64,000 nucleotides of DNA from Acanthaster planci. Lineage: Eukaryota > Echinodermata > Asteroidea > Valvatida > Acanthasteridae. The notes under the pieces were generated by a model. It ran no database searches. It was not told the origin of the DNA and saw only the letters and a list, made by a program, of their open reading frames with translations. The DNA lies in assembly GCF_001949145.1 (NCBI RefSeq), contig NW_019091418.1, positions 2,241,255-2,305,254 on the forward strand, in the 5' to 3' direction. Within the stretch, counting starts at the first letter, position 1. The number at the start of each line of letters is the position of its first letter. The translations under genes and the position numbers were made by a program. This document shows, one piece after another, positions 11,801-22,959 of the stretch.

Positions 11801-14800
11801 CTCTGGTCGTTGGTCGAAGTAATCAATATCCAACTTACATAATTCAACAAGCTAAGAATTCAACATGACGTTTTCGTCACCTCCGCAGAAATTCATACGG
11901 AACAACCCTGTTAGCAGGAGTAGGTTTCCCCCCTAAATAACACGATGGAAACAGGAACACACACTCCATACAAAGCCTCCATCACACACCTCAGGTAAAA
12001 ACTCCATTAGGGCCGGTGGAAACGTTTGGATATTTCCATGCAGGTAGAAACACATCTCTTCATCTTTTTCAATGTTGTTCTTAGTCAGTAGAAAATTCTT
12101 AATACTTCCTTCTTTTCCCAATGCAGCATGAACGCAATTTCTGTTCGATTAGAGATTGAAAAAGAACGTTACCCACTCTGGAAATACGTCAATCTTTAAT
12201 AACCGACAGTGAGAATTGATAAAACTGTTTTTATTGGAGAAATAAACTTCAAGGTCAAGGAAGCATTATACACTCCTCTGATTTACAAAAACGTTTTTCA
12301 AACACAAAGTTCGTCTCGGCATTAGTAAACAGCGCAGGCATGCACACGCTAAGGCCTATGCTTGACAATTATTTGACTTATTTTGTAAACAACAGTAATC
12401 TAAGATATTTGAGCAGCTAACAATTATGAAGATCAGTGGCCTATTTCCAGCGGTCTAAAAATTTAAATGCACCCAAAATGTTTCACAACGGTGCGAAAAT
12501 GGCAGCAATATTAAAAATGCAATGCCTAACCCTTCTGCAAATAAATGCTTGCATCCGCTGTCGATTATACTTCTTGGCGAGTAAAGGCAAAGGGAGGAAA
12601 GTGCTGCTCTGCCAATCTACACATCGATATTTGCTAGAGATTTTTTCCCCATTTTTCAAAGTTCGATTTTAGGTTTGACGAAAAGTTAACTAAACTGTGT
12701 GCAACCTTACCTGAATTCTTGTCTGTTTTGACCTTGAGGTTTCCATGTCTGTTTCTTGAGCATTTTCAGATGGTTGAAAAATATCGTTATATTTTCCTCA
12801 TACAAGTGAGAGTACTTTTTAGAAAAGTGCCTGAAGTGAAGCAGAAAGCACAGAGACACTGTTAGGTCACTAAGAGTAATATTACGTGCAAATATGGCCT
12901 TTTATCATTCGCAAAGAACGCGTTCAAAAGCCCAAATGAGTGCGCCCAGACTTGTGAGTATGAAGCCACGCATGCACATCAAAACAACATGTCCTGTCAC
13001 TGTCTTCTCGCCATCATCTCATTTTCAGCCGCATGCGCCGGTTCAGACAAAGAGCAACCCACTGCCGAACAATTATTATCCATTTGCTCAAATGTCTTCG
13101 AATAGCGAACGAAACTTCCGGGCTCCTTCACATCATGACATTAGCATCATACATATAAGAAGAATCCTTTCAATGAATCAGAATTTGAACCAAAGCATTA
13201 CCGCGCACACATTCCTTAAGCAACACGCCATACGATATCCCTTTATAGACCTTCTTTGTGTGACATTTACATTATACATTCTGAAAGTACATCAGTTACT
13301 ACAAAAGTCAGACATGAATCATGAAGTTGATTCCGATATAAAAAAAAGATTCCTCACAGGGTTCGCACAGAAAATTTGGCTCATCGATGAAAGCTTTGTC
13401 CAAGGTTGCGTGGCTACCAACAAAAGTAACACTTCCCACCGACATGGCTCTTTTCAACTGACGAGAGAGTACGTACATGATATGTACTTCTTCTAAAGTA
13501 CGTGTATTCGATTCTTCGTTGATAAGCAAGGCCGCTTTGTTATCCAAAATGCTCGGCTGAAATCGCACACGATACTATAGTGGCTGCAACCACTGTCACA
13601 GGCTCGTAGGTAATTTCAAGCCGTAGCCAAGTCATTCGGACACGGCCTTACGGCTGGTGAAGGAATGACAATTACATAAATCCCTCTATATTTATGTGAG
13701 TATATTTGTGTATAGAGGGATCGACGTGTGTATAGGAATCGTAACCGACAGATCATAACACCTCCATGTCACCGAAAGTGTGATTTTGACGGCAGTTAAG
13801 AGAAAGGGAGGTTGTATGAGCCCTCCCATGAACATACTTCCAAAGTTACAGTTATAGCCTTATAAGAACCTAAAAATACCGGGAACCCTTTACTTTGTCT
13901 TTTTTAAGATATATTGACGTGTTTGTGCTAGCAGGATCTAAGAGGACCTGCAAGCCACCTCGATACACCTGTGAAAATGATGGGTCGTTCTTTCTGTAAG
14001 CGAAATTACGTCAGCCAACTTGCCCATTACGTTTGACATTCCAAAGGAGCGGGAGTTTTAAAGTTGTGTCCAGAGATGGTTCCGCCAAGGTTGGTCTTTT
14101 TTTATCGGAGGGTGGAATGGAATCTTCATTCCTCAACCGTATTTCGTGTACGCTATGGCACAGAATGTATACAATTTTCGGATAATGTCCCGGCATTTAT
14201 CAACCTTTTTCTCCATTTTTTGTTTAAATTAATAATCCGTGAATGAGATTTTTCCTGGTGTCTATGTATAGCACGAATCCCAATCCCTCACTGAAGATTA
14301 ACCATACTTCGTGTTCTATGGGTAATTCAAGAATTAGGGAAGAGTTAGGGATCTGATCTGATCTAATCTGATCTGATCTGATCTTATTTTATTTTATCTG
14401 ATCTTATCTTAGAGGTGCATGCTCACACTTGATTTTGGACGGAGTCATTACAGTTTTGCGTTTTACTGTGGAGAGTTGTCATCGTAGGATACATATTCCA
14501 AAGTGCAGAATGCAACATAAGCTGTATTCTGAATTGACTTCATTAAAAGCTAATTATATTGACGACTGATGAAGAAGAAACCTTCGGTTTGGGTTTGTTC
14601 CAGGATTACGTTACAAAAAAGAAAAAAATGGTTAGAAGTATTTTCAGCTCCGAATGGGCATTAAGCGACACATTCTGCGCAAACAATTTTGACAGAAGTA
14701 TTTAACTGAGAGAACTAAATGTTGCTGAACACTCCTGACACATGTCTCCGCAATGACTTTTGTTGTCGTTTTGTTTTAATGGCGCTTTCAGCAACTCAGG

Positions 14801-16425
14801 TTATTTGCGTCAATAACTGTACGTTTATTCATACACTTTATTAATCAGCATCACATTACGGAGTTAGGAAGAAGGTCCAGTTTTAGAGGCAGGAGGAAAC
14901 CGGAGTACCCGGAGAAAACCTGCGAGAGCGAGTATGGACTGGAAACCAAATGCACTCAAAGCCTGGGCCAAGCCGGGACTGGAACCCAGGCCTCATTGGT
15001 GCAAAGCGAGGAAAGAACCAACCCGTGTATCTCGTGGCAGATACATAACGTCTAAAACGAATGAACACTACTACAACGGAATAACCACCGTGAAATTGGC
15101 CGACATATCCATCATACGCCGACAGCCGAATGTATTGTTTTCATTACACGTAAATGCAGGTTTGATTATGTTGGGACAAAATCAAGAGGAAATAATGCGT
15201 GCTAACCCGTCGTGCTAAGAGCTGTACGTTTGCTACATCAGTGTTGTAGTCGTCGAAACCTCTCGAGACCAATTTGAACCGGTCTTGGTCTTAGACCCCT
15301 GGTCTCGAACTGTTGATGTCTGTCTCTGTCTTGACTTGGACTGCCTGGTCTTGCCTACAACTCTGCACGCATGTTCACCCCTTTAATTGTGCGTGCATGC
15401 GCTAAACTTCGGCAATGTCGTGATCACTTTCTGTTGCTTGTCTAGATGGCGATGCCAGCCAGCAAACGAATATACAAAAATCCATATCTGCCGAGATCTT
15501 CCACATTGTGTACAATTTTTCTTGATTTGTACCAGAGAAATATAATCAGGCTTCAAATTTCAATTTGTGATATGTTTCTTGTTAATTTTAAGTGACATTT
15601 CGGAGAAAATGGGGTGAAAGATGCTTGTGTACGTCACATTTCCGAACGTAAAAAAGGGTATTTAAAAATAAAAGTTTTGAATTGTTCTCCATTTTTTCAC
15701 ACATGCTGCATATCTTGGGTAATTGAACGTTTGTTTAAAAAAGGGTACCATGTTACGTTTAAGCTATTGTGAATTATTCTTCGTTAGTTTTATCAATTTT
15801 AATTTTGGCTCTCTGTTGATTGATGGTCGGTCATGATTTCTGTGTGCACATGTGCACTTATACATGTACATGTACAAGTACATTTACTCCATCAACGCAT
15901 GTATACATGCACTACTACGGACAAATGAGTTTCGTGCAAAATCTGAACTTAATTTGTTGGTACTTTGTGGTTTCCATCCGCGGAAAGATGAGTCGGAACG
16001 TTGTCCGAAGTCACCTGCCTCAAAATCCACAGTAAAGTGATCAAGTGCACATGCGCCAAATCTCAACTAAGTAGTGCAAACTACTTAGTTGAGATATATA
16101 TGTATCTATTTCCTGAATATGTCCACCATAAACTGTTTTAAGAAGGGTGAGGGCGCCCTTACCTCAATGCTGTCACCTGGGAGGAGATATTTACTCTTGA
16201 CTTCCTTGTCCAATGCACGCTCTCCAGATCAAACTCAAGTACTGGCTTACAACTAGGCTCACTTTTGGAGTTTCTCGTGAAACGAAAAGCGAAATATAGC
16301 AAAGCGAGTAGGGCGGTACCTCGGTAAATGCCACGTCTAAATACAGCTCGCCTACTCTTTGGTTTCCAACAAGAATCGACGCAGCTACCGTAGCAGAAAT
16401 GGCTTCTCCAGGATTTCCGAGCCAT
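8630..16425 (-). CDS. ST8SIA-like: Alpha-2,8-sialyltransferase (ST8Sia-like), gene A, 7 coding exons
   Basis: Type II Golgi glycosyltransferase of family GT29 that moves sialic acid from CMP-Neu5Ac to a sialylated glycan in alpha-2,8 linkage. Coding exons, in order: 16425-16163, 12830-12711, 12140-11990, 10862-10774, 10561-10472, 9793-9546, 8850-8630; the joined frame gives 393 residues, within the family's usual size. All borders are GT/AG; intron phases are 2,2,0,2,2,1. Visible parts: short N-terminal hydrophobic anchor (about 36-47), stem, L motif (about 179-222) with C182 and C196, S motif (about 317-343) with C332 and FGFWPY, motif III HYHND (355-359), VS motif H367-x4-E372, and C-terminal C392. 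The C182-C332 spacing of 150 equals that of the known disulfide in vertebrate polysialyltransferase ST8Sia IV; C196-C392 would be the second bond. The start is the first ATG in frame after an upstream GTG. Acceptor specificity (GD3-type, oligo- or poly-) is not decidable here. Confidence 0.93.
9283..9425 (+). mobile_element. tRNA-derived SINE, copy 1
   Basis: Carries a B-box-like GGGTTTGAGTCCCAACC followed by a short hairpin (GCTTGTGGGTTTTCTCACAAGC-type; the arms are CTTGTG and CACAAG) and a tail ending near CGTCGGGCAGGG. It matches 20150-20335 in the opposite orientation. The tRNA-like head is decayed in this copy. It lies in the last intron of gene A. Confidence 0.65.
9546..9793 (-). CDS. 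ST8SIA-like: Gene A exon 6: central catalytic domain
   Basis: 248 nt. It contains FKDSYLWLPAF, QPVLGHPQHYLSV and the start of the S motif (PTTG), which is completed across the GTAGGA donor. Length and phase are identical to exon 6 of gene B. Confidence 0.95.
10472..10561 (-). CDS. ST8SIA-like: Gene A exon 5: second half of motif L
   Basis: 90 nt. It reads CNLAPTRGFEADVGSKTN then FTTLNPS, matching the ST8-type RCNL...DVG.KT..T.NPS block. It ends AATA before GTGAGT; the last codon is completed by the next exon. Confidence 0.95.
10774..10862 (-). CDS. ST8SIA-like: Gene A exon 4: first half of sialyl motif L
   Basis: 89 nt. It reads SCSVVGSSGILRDSRCGK and then AIDQSQAVF, the hallmark L motif that binds CMP-sialic acid, with both L-motif cysteines. 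The donor is GTGAGA. Confidence 0.95.
11244..11290. repeat. (ATTT)n microsatellite
   Basis: About nine ATTT/ACTT units in intron 3 of gene A. It could be the tail of an old retroelement, as the following 100 bp look repeat-like, but this is not shown. Confidence 0.55.
11990..12140 (-). CDS. ST8SIA-like: Gene A exon 3: entry to the catalytic domain
   Basis: 151 nt. It contains GSIKNFLLTK, MCFYLHGN and FPPALMEFLPE, the segment just before the L motif. I chose the acceptor after CGAACAG because the frame above it has a TAA. The matching position in gene B also ends in ACAG, and the exon lengths then agree exactly. Confidence 0.9.
12711..12830 (-). CDS. ST8SIA-like: Gene A exon 2: stem region
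   Basis: The polypyrimidine acceptor (GCTTCACTTCAG) opens a 120 nt exon reading HFSKKYSHLYEEN, with an N-I-T sequon and a conserved W-K-P; the donor is GTAAGG. It has the same length and phase as 53512-53631 in gene B, with about half the residues shared. Confidence 0.88.
13680..13721. repeat. Hairpin with 11 bp perfect arms
   Basis: ATCCCTCTATA (13680-13690) pairs with TATAGAGGGAT (13711-13721) across a 20 nt loop. It lies in intron 1 of gene A. Confidence 0.55.
14346..14412. repeat. (TGATC)n microsatellite
   Basis: Repeated CTGAT/GATCT pentamers with a degenerate TTTTA interval, in intron 1 of gene A. Confidence 0.7.
14870..15060 (-). mobile_element. tRNA-derived SINE with a widespread conserved block
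   Basis: Read on the minus strand: a B-box-like GGGTTCCAGTCCC at about 14985 is followed by a pyrimidine-rich block containing TTTTCTCCGGGTACTCCGG. That block is shared by SINEs of many invertebrates; I think it belongs to the group called MetaSINEs, but that name is from memory. It lies in intron 1 of gene A. Confidence 0.55.
16060..16095. repeat. Perfect 16 bp hairpin with GCAA loop
   Basis: ATCTCAACTAAGTAGT (16060-16075) and its exact reverse complement (16080-16095) are separated by GCAA. On the plus strand this is a GNRA tetraloop. It lies 67 bp inside intron 1 of gene A, just past the exon 1 donor. Confidence 0.75.
16163..16425 (-). CDS. ST8SIA-like: Gene A exon 1: cytosolic tail, signal anchor, start of stem
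   Basis: Starts ATG with MARKSW. A basic tail with three cysteines (11, 15, 19) is followed by a short hydrophobic segment ALLALLYFAF (38-47) and a stem with an N-I-S glycosylation sequon. It ends with two bases (AG) before GTAAGG. The hydrophobic run is shorter than in gene B, so anchoring may be weaker. Confidence 0.85.
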
Positions 16426-16744
16426 AATTACCGTATGGTAATCTGTGCACTGCACACGTACTCGCTGCTAGTTGTGCAAGGCGATGTTTGTTTTCCACTC
16501 AATGTAGAATCTTCAATGCCAACCCTAAAATAAAAACAACAGGTGTGTTCGTGACTTATTATCAAGGCTCGAGGCTTTGTTACAACTAATGTCTACAGAT
16601 AATCGCAAATTGACGATTACTGAATCTGCAACTTAACTGATAGTTCTTCGGTATTTCCTCAACAAGCAATATTGCTCCCAAAATCACATAACCATTACCC
16701 CAAAGCTATGCCTCTTTTGGAGTAGCAGAGGAAGCAGAAACATC
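16426..16744 (-). promoter_or_regulatory. 5' flank of gene A (promoter region expected)
   Basis: Lies immediately upstream of the gene A start codon on the minus strand. I see no clear TATA box. A short GTG-initiated extension of the frame (10 codons) exists but is probably 5' UTR. The call is positional. Confidence 0.25.
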
Positions 16745-16745
16745 A

Positions 16746-17677
16746 GGTCGTATGAATAAAAACTAGCAAATGCTGTGAAGTTCAAGCAAACAGCAAACGC
16801 GTTTATTGAGAAGTCAAATTACTAAGAATAAGCAAATGCTTGAGTTTGTGCAATAAAATGTTTTCTTTTCCATTCAGCATCTACTAGTATAAATATTAGC
16901 AAATGCTTTAAGGCCAATTCATACTCGCTGCGTATTCACTGTGTACGCAGCGCGAAGGTCTATTTTGAGGTGTCTGCAGTGCATGAACGAAAGCACAGTG
17001 CATAATGAAAATGCGCACCCTTGCACAAAGTTTGTGAAAATAATGGATAGTGCGAGCGCACCAAATGTATGCGTATTCGGACAAATTAAAAAATTGAATC
17101 TTTTGTCGGATACGCACACGCAGCCGAGACTTGAGAAAGCATGACGGTACGTATGAACGTCGAATGGCGGCGTTCACATTACGCGCTGCGTGTGTGCAAA
17201 CGCAGCGAGTATGAACCAGCCCTAGACCTCAGCATGGCAGACAAGCACGATGGCAGTAATTTTGATCGCAAAAACCTTGATGAAGAAAATTGCTCTGCCA
17301 CTCCACTCTCAAGGCGGTACAGCTGCAGGCATCTGGTTTCTTGAGATTCCCTACTAATATACAGCTTTTCCTTCAGAACAACATTCATGAACGCTGCCAT
17401 TTTGAACATGGCTCCTCATTTTCAAGCTTGCCTGACCCAGTCTTGATAAATGTCAAGTAAATACTCCAATTCTGTAGAACTTACTGGTTTTTATTCATAC
17501 AAAATGAAGCAACTGCTTATTGTCAAGCACAAGCTTAAAGAGTAAAAAGTAAATACTTTTACTTTTTAGCAATCGCACTAAAGTGAAAGCATTTGCTTCG
17601 TTATTATTCATACAAACACGAGGAAATGCTTCAAAAATGGCAGTAAAAGCAAATGCTACTTTATATTCATACGACCC
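16746..17677. mobile_element. 930 bp inverted-repeat element
   Basis: The left end GGTCGTATGAATAAAAACTA (16746-) and the right end, ending in ATTCATACGACCC (17677), are inverted copies over about 28 bp with few mismatches; both run on into AGCAAATGCT. The interior has many AGCAAATGCT-like words on both strands and a nested element. No transposase is seen. Confidence 0.6.
16911..17223. mobile_element. 313 bp MITE nested in the 930 bp element
   Basis: The left terminus AGGCCAATTCATACTCGCTG and the right terminus, ending GAGTATGAACCAGCCCT, are imperfect inverted repeats of about 24 bp. Each has a subterminal GCGCGCTGCGT-like arm. Frames inside it run on both strands and are not genes. Confidence 0.65.
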
Positions 17678-20149
17678 ATTAGTGCCCTGTTTTGCTAAAA
17701 AGCCAAACTAAATGCTTGTATGTATTCCTTGCATGTCCTTATACATGTCCTTTTTAATTTTGTTTTCTTTCGACTGACTTCTAATAATCAATAATCTTTT
17801 AAATTAGAGATGAAAAATCCTAAAATGCTACTCATTTCCTTTCCAGTTTTGATGACAAGCGTGTCACAAGAGATTTTCTGTATTGACACCTACTGCCGTG
17901 TTATGTACAACGTGACCCCCCAAAAACCGCGACACAAAAGGAATATTTATTATCTCCCTAAATAATTCAGATTTTGTTCTTTTTACCACATTAAAGCTTA
18001 GGATGAAGGCATCTACCCTAAGCTTCTATCTGGCAGATAGCTTGTAAGCCCAACAATTTCTTACAAAATTCGAGAGAAAATGAATACTCTTTTTGTTGCA
18101 TTTTTTGGACCACCCTGAATAACTCTTGATCGTTTTGTCTTTGAACGGCGCTGTTTTAATAAACAAACAGTAAAATGCAGAAAAACAAAATCTTATATTT
18201 TCGGTTAGGTATAATGAATGATAGTGAAATTTTTAGTACTCTCGACTATGAATTAGGACAGTGACTGCCAAGTTAAGTTTTATTGATATATTGCGTTATT
18301 TAGATGATCGTTTATGTCCTGATTCACTTCGTAGACGAGAAATCGATGTCTTAAATTAAAAGATGAATGATTAAGACTTTAAAATCTTTATTTGGTACTA
18401 ATTTGACAAAACCCCTAATAATCAAGTAAGCATACAGTTATTTAAACAAAGAATCTCTATGGTTTAAAATATTACCCAATCGCTTTTCCGAGTTATTATG
18501 TTACTTACTTGTTTTTTAAGATAAAATATTACCAGTTTTTTATTTTTTTCCCCAAAAATTTGACACAATATATGGTTCGTATAAAACTTACCGGTTTCGT
18601 AAAGTTGTATACAGTCTGTTAATTTTTTCCTAAGTTGTTCGGAGGACTGTGGAAGCTACATCAACATATTGAAATATGATGGTAATAAACATGAATAATA
18701 AAAGTGGAAACTCTGAACATAAAATCTCGGACTGTTTTGTTGGTTATGATTACACAGATCTGTAGCACACCGATACAGCTGTTACAGTGCTCTTCTGATG
18801 AACTCAGTGACCCACATGTTGTAAACATCCGTAGGGGGATGGATTTCCGCGCCAAAAAAATTAGAGTGGCAGTCGCTAGATAATGAAAATTAAATATTTC
18901 TGACCGGTTTTAATAGGTTCCCATGCAGCTTATCATAACGCATCCCTACAACACAAACAAGTACGCTGCCTTAATGTTACTGGTCGACCATGCAGGGTTC
19001 GATGAACTGTGTTTTGAAAGAAGGTCGGGGAGTCGATGCAGTGAAGGGTCGCGTGTCATGCGGGTCAAGGCGATTTCGAGCAACGGGTTTGTGACATGTG
19101 GCTGCCTCAGGCAGAATTACTTACGCAGAGATGAGATTCGGAGTTTTGATTCTCAAAACGTGAAAATCCATATTCACCCAATTATTGACTGACCGCTCGC
19201 AATCCCACTCAACCCGCACGCGACACAATAAATCATGAGTCACTTGACCGTGACAATTTAGCTGTCAGTTTTAGTTTAATTGGATGTGACTGAGATAGCC
19301 TAGCAATTTGCTATTTGAAGAGAAGAAAACCGAACATATATGTACTATACGGATAACTCTGAACCATGCCATGACCGTTTGGGTTGCGCCGGAAACTGTC
19401 TAAAATCAAAGAGGTGAAACCGTGATTACCGAATGATCCTCATGTTTTGACAATAAAACAACAATGAACCGTTTCCTACAGTTCGTCGTCAGGAGGTTGA
19501 AAGAGAAAGGAAAGTATTCTTACCAAATTTGGTTTCTGGGAGTCCACGGAAGGAGAAAGAGCTGAAAAATTCTGACAGGTTTATAGGCGGGGTCCTTGCT
19601 TTACGTGCAACATGAAAAACACGTGCAATAAAGATGGCTGCCCACATTATGGAGATGACAGTATCGCAACTGGAGGTGGAGACAATTATGGCAGGTCATA
19701 TGGTGTTAGGTCAGTGAGGCAACATGAATTATGAAACAGTGTGTTCAAGGCCCAGTTCGGAGAAAACATGGTGTGTTTTATTTCATTTTATCGAAATATT
19801 TTGGTCCCTGGAAATAATGTACCATTTCCTCAAAACGTTATTTTGTTCCCTGGAAATACTGTAACAACTTTTGAGTCATTAAATTAGATTGTATTGACCC
19901 CAGTACTGTAGAGCTCAGTCCTTTTGCTCACGTACCTTTGTTCTTCATTCTTACAGTGGAGCGTTTCTCTAGCTTTGTGAAATAGAAAATGCACTGTTTG
20001 AAACAGTCTGTTTCTTCAGTTCATCGAGTTCTGTGAATTCCTGTAGCATTTTTAGTCCAGGTTAGCATTCCTTTTTACATTTTTGTGACCAGCAGGCCTA
20101 TTAAACCTGGTTAAACCTGCCTGTACACATGTTCCCTTCCTCAACTTAA
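17678..20149. other. No gene recognised
   Basis: About 2.5 kb without a convincing frame. A small hairpin around the AAGCTTAGG/CCTAAGCTT pair (about 17996-18022) is the only structure I note. A 41-codon frame near 19610-19736 is Gly/Tyr-rich but has no support. Confidence 0.4.
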
Positions 20150-20335
20150 TTTTGGATTTGCCCTTCCCGACGTGTATTTAACACTGTATAGGGCCTACTC
20201 AGTGTGCCCCCGAAAGCTTGTGAAAAACCCACAAGCGTACTCAGGTGGGACTCGAACCCACGACCTCCTGCTTACTAGTGCAGACGTCTTAACCACTCAA
20301 CCACCGAGCTTGCCGGTGTCGGCTGGCTGGTTCGA
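20150..20335 (-). mobile_element. tRNA-derived SINE, copy 2
   Basis: On the minus strand: an A-box-like GGTTGAGTGGTTAAG, an anticodon-arm-like stretch, a clean B box GGGTTCGAGTCCC, a GCTTGTG/CACAAGC hairpin, and a tail to CGTCGGGAAGGG. This is the better preserved copy of the family at 9283-9425. The anticodon loop does not have a clean 7-base form, so it is not a functional tRNA gene. Confidence 0.75.
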
Positions 20336-20489
20336 ATCGAATTGTTTACGGTACCCGCTGCTACAGGAAAACCCCTACAAGAATTAATTTCAACGGTTTG
20401 TGTTGCACTCCATATATGTTGGAAACACGCGGTGAGACTACGGCATTCACAAGTATGGAACACTGGCTACGGCTCTTCACGGGTGCCTC

Positions 20490-20767
20490 TTTTATGGTGT
20501 TCTATAGCCACCAAAATTGCCTCGCGACACCACAACGCAACGCTACAACAGCTCCGTCGCGTCATCCCGTCTCGTCATGGTGTCGCCTCTTTTCTCATTA
20601 CTTTTATGTTATGTTTAATACATTGTGTCGTGCCGTCTTGACGTCGCGTCGTGCCACTGCATGGTGTTATTTCTTGATGATGTTGCGTCTTGCCGTCGCG
20701 TCTTGCCGTCGTATTGTGCCGTCGTTATGTAGCGTCGTGCCGTCGTAGCGTCGCGTTGCCTGTCTAT
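20490..20767. repeat. CGTCG-rich repeat tract, copy 3 (left part)
   Basis: Runs of GTCGCGTC, GTCGTGCC and TTGCCGTCG. The edge GGTGTTCTATAGCC near 20500 is matched in reverse complement at about 23050-23065, so copies share a defined boundary. The tract is interrupted at 20768 by a MITE and resumes after 21060. Confidence 0.65.
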
Positions 20768-21060
20768 GGGTGCGTTCGAGGGAAGGGAAGGCCGGGAAGC
20801 CTCGAAATGAGGGTAATCGAACGCTGCAGTGTACTCGCCAAGGCATTCTGGGAAAAAGGTCAAGTCCCCGCCACGTTCCATTATGTACGTCCATGCATGA
20901 CCAGTCCATCCGTGACGTCATTACACTCGGGCAGCCTCCAGAGACCCGCTCGCCGGGGTAGTAGTGACTGACACCAGGGCAGGCACGAGGATCACGTGAT
21001 GGCTAAACGAACGCTCTCGTGTAAGTTTGACTTACACGTGTAAGCTATTCGAACGCACCC
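20768..21060. mobile_element. 293 bp MITE (GGGTGCGTTCGA termini)
   Basis: GGGTGCGTTCGA at 20768 is mirrored by TCGAACGCACCC ending at 21060. The dinucleotide AT flanks both ends (20766-20767 and 21061-21062), a possible 2 bp target duplication as in ISL2EU-type elements. It splits the CGTCG-rich tract, so it inserted later. Confidence 0.75.
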
Positions 21061-21145
21061 ATTGTAGAGTTTTTATATAGTGTGGATTAGGCCGTCCCGT
21101 CGTGCTGTCGCGTCGTGCCTTCGTCCGTCGTATCGTCGTGCCTGC
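21061..21145. repeat. CGTCG-rich repeat tract, copy 3 (right part)
   Basis: Continuation of the tract at 20490-20767 after the MITE, with CCGTCGTGCTGTCGCGTCG units. Confidence 0.55.
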
Positions 21146-21238
21146 ACTGTCTCTAAAATGGCTGGTGATTACTAAGGCCAATAGAGGGCGTATATCACAA
21201 GTCCTGAAAAAAATCATGTGCGTGCATAGGCTTTCACT

Positions 21239-22658
21239 CATTGATATCCATTATACATACTGGAAAGGACATCGCGTCCAAAACGCGTCCTGCGTGTGCA
21301 TATTTTCAGGAAGGTAAATAACAAGCGTTGCGAATTTTGTTCCGTGCACTTTCAAACGGAGATCTCAAAACGGCTGGTTGAGGTTATTGTACTTCAATCG
21401 TCAAATTTTGAAGATAAACTGAATTCTGCCCCCTGAATGGATAAATTTGGAAAGAATAATGGTTGAGGTGTGCACAGCAGAGAATTGCCGGAGATCGATG
21501 GTAAAATCACGTTTGGAAGAAGGAGCAGCTTTTGACATATGAGTCGCACGTTCAGAAGGTTTCTGCACGCCTTGTGCTATAATGCTTTGGACCACCTAAA
21601 ATATTATTAATCAGCAAAATGGTTTTAAAACTGAGTGATTAATTTGTCTTAAATTTTTCAGATTTCAATGAAAAAATCTCAAAGAAAGCCATGATTTGTG
21701 TACGTGAGATCTGCAGACGCATTGAACCCAAATCGTGTGAGAGACGATGTGATATGAGTGACGGAATATCCATCTTCAAGGCAGAGATGAAACTAAAGCG
21801 AGAGACAGAGAGCGGACGTTTACGTCCAGTGAAGTAACAAACATAGAAATTCAATCAATGCAACAAAAGAAACTTTGTCTAAATTGTAAAATTATTCGTT
21901 CTCAGTTGGCATTGACCTTTTCTTTTCAGAAACTCATTGTTAAATTTAATTTTTCGTCAAGTTGGGAACTTAATATTTTTTTCAATTTGATTTATAAGTG
22001 TCTGTGGTGAAAGTGGCACAAACTTAATTAGTTTGGGTCGCTGTCAAAGTTCTGCTTACTTTGTGCTCACAGAAAAGATTCTCACACTTATCAGTTTTTA
22101 ATAAATTTATTCAGTATATGAATGAATTTCAATACAGGTTTTTTTCCTGTGAGTCTTTAAAATTAAAATTAAGGCCTTTTCATTTAAATGACGTTTTTCA
22201 ATATTGACTCATTGACAACAACGGAAAATACGTGGACAGTTTGGACATTACAAAGTAAAACCTATTGTGGGTCTTGGTGGAACTTTAATGTTTACATACT
22301 CAACATTTCACGATTGAACCAACTCAGAGTGACAACATTGCCCGAACAAGACCGTAGTCAAGAGGTATACGTGTGAAAAATGAAGAAAAAACAAAACAAA
22401 ACAAACACAACACACAGAAAAAAACAGGTTAATTATTATCAGTTTCGAGTGGGTTATTTAATAAGAAAATTGTCTGTTAATTCGAGAAATGATATTCTTG
22501 CATTATAATTTTTCCCCATAATCAATTTTGACTAAATGCGCACCATACAGCATCACGTTACCCTCTTGAAACGCAGCGCGCCGCCATTGTACGGCCGCAC
22601 ATTTTGTACACAAACAAAGGGCGATGACCTATTCAGTCTTTATAATGGAGATCAATGG
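21239..22658. mobile_element. Long-inverted-repeat element, copy 2
   Basis: The left arm Y' (21239-21845) is the inverse of 3405-4000. X (21846-22462) matches 2868-3400 directly. After X only the outer part of the right arm remains (about 22620-22658, with CAGTCTTTATAATGGAGATC). The ends read TTGATATCCATTATA on the left and TATAATGGAGATCAA on the right, which are inverted. A deletion in the right arm explains the lost symmetry. No transposase frame is visible. Confidence 0.72.
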
Positions 22659-22959
22659 TTGCACTACACCAAATACGCGCCTCAAACCGAAAAAGCGCCG
22701 CGTTTTTCACTGGAAATTTAAGATTATGGCCAAAAGATAATTTCAATTTTATGGGGGTTAGCCACGTGAATATTTTTTTATTCAATTTTCCCCGAAGATA
22801 CCCCCCAATGAGAGTAGTAAAATTCTGCACTCAGCTCTGAATGTAGCCGCCCGCCTCTATCCAAAATAGGTCTGCAATTTGAGGCTTTTTGCGAAAGAAA
22901 TACCCCGAAGTGGAGACAATCAGTCCCGAATTCGGAATTTATAGAAATATATACACGGC
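22659..22959. other. No feature seen
   Basis: No coding or clear repeat signal. Confidence 0.35.

Noticed and set aside
12894-13496. 200-codon plus-strand frame with an ATG
   Set aside because: It lies antisense in intron 1 of gene A, shows no domain or biased composition, and a frame of this length is expected by chance at low frequency in 64 kb read in six frames.
20195-20330. A tRNA gene on the minus strand
   Set aside because: Good A and B boxes, but no proper anticodon loop, no acceptor stem, and the same sequence continues into a SINE tail shared with 9283-9425.
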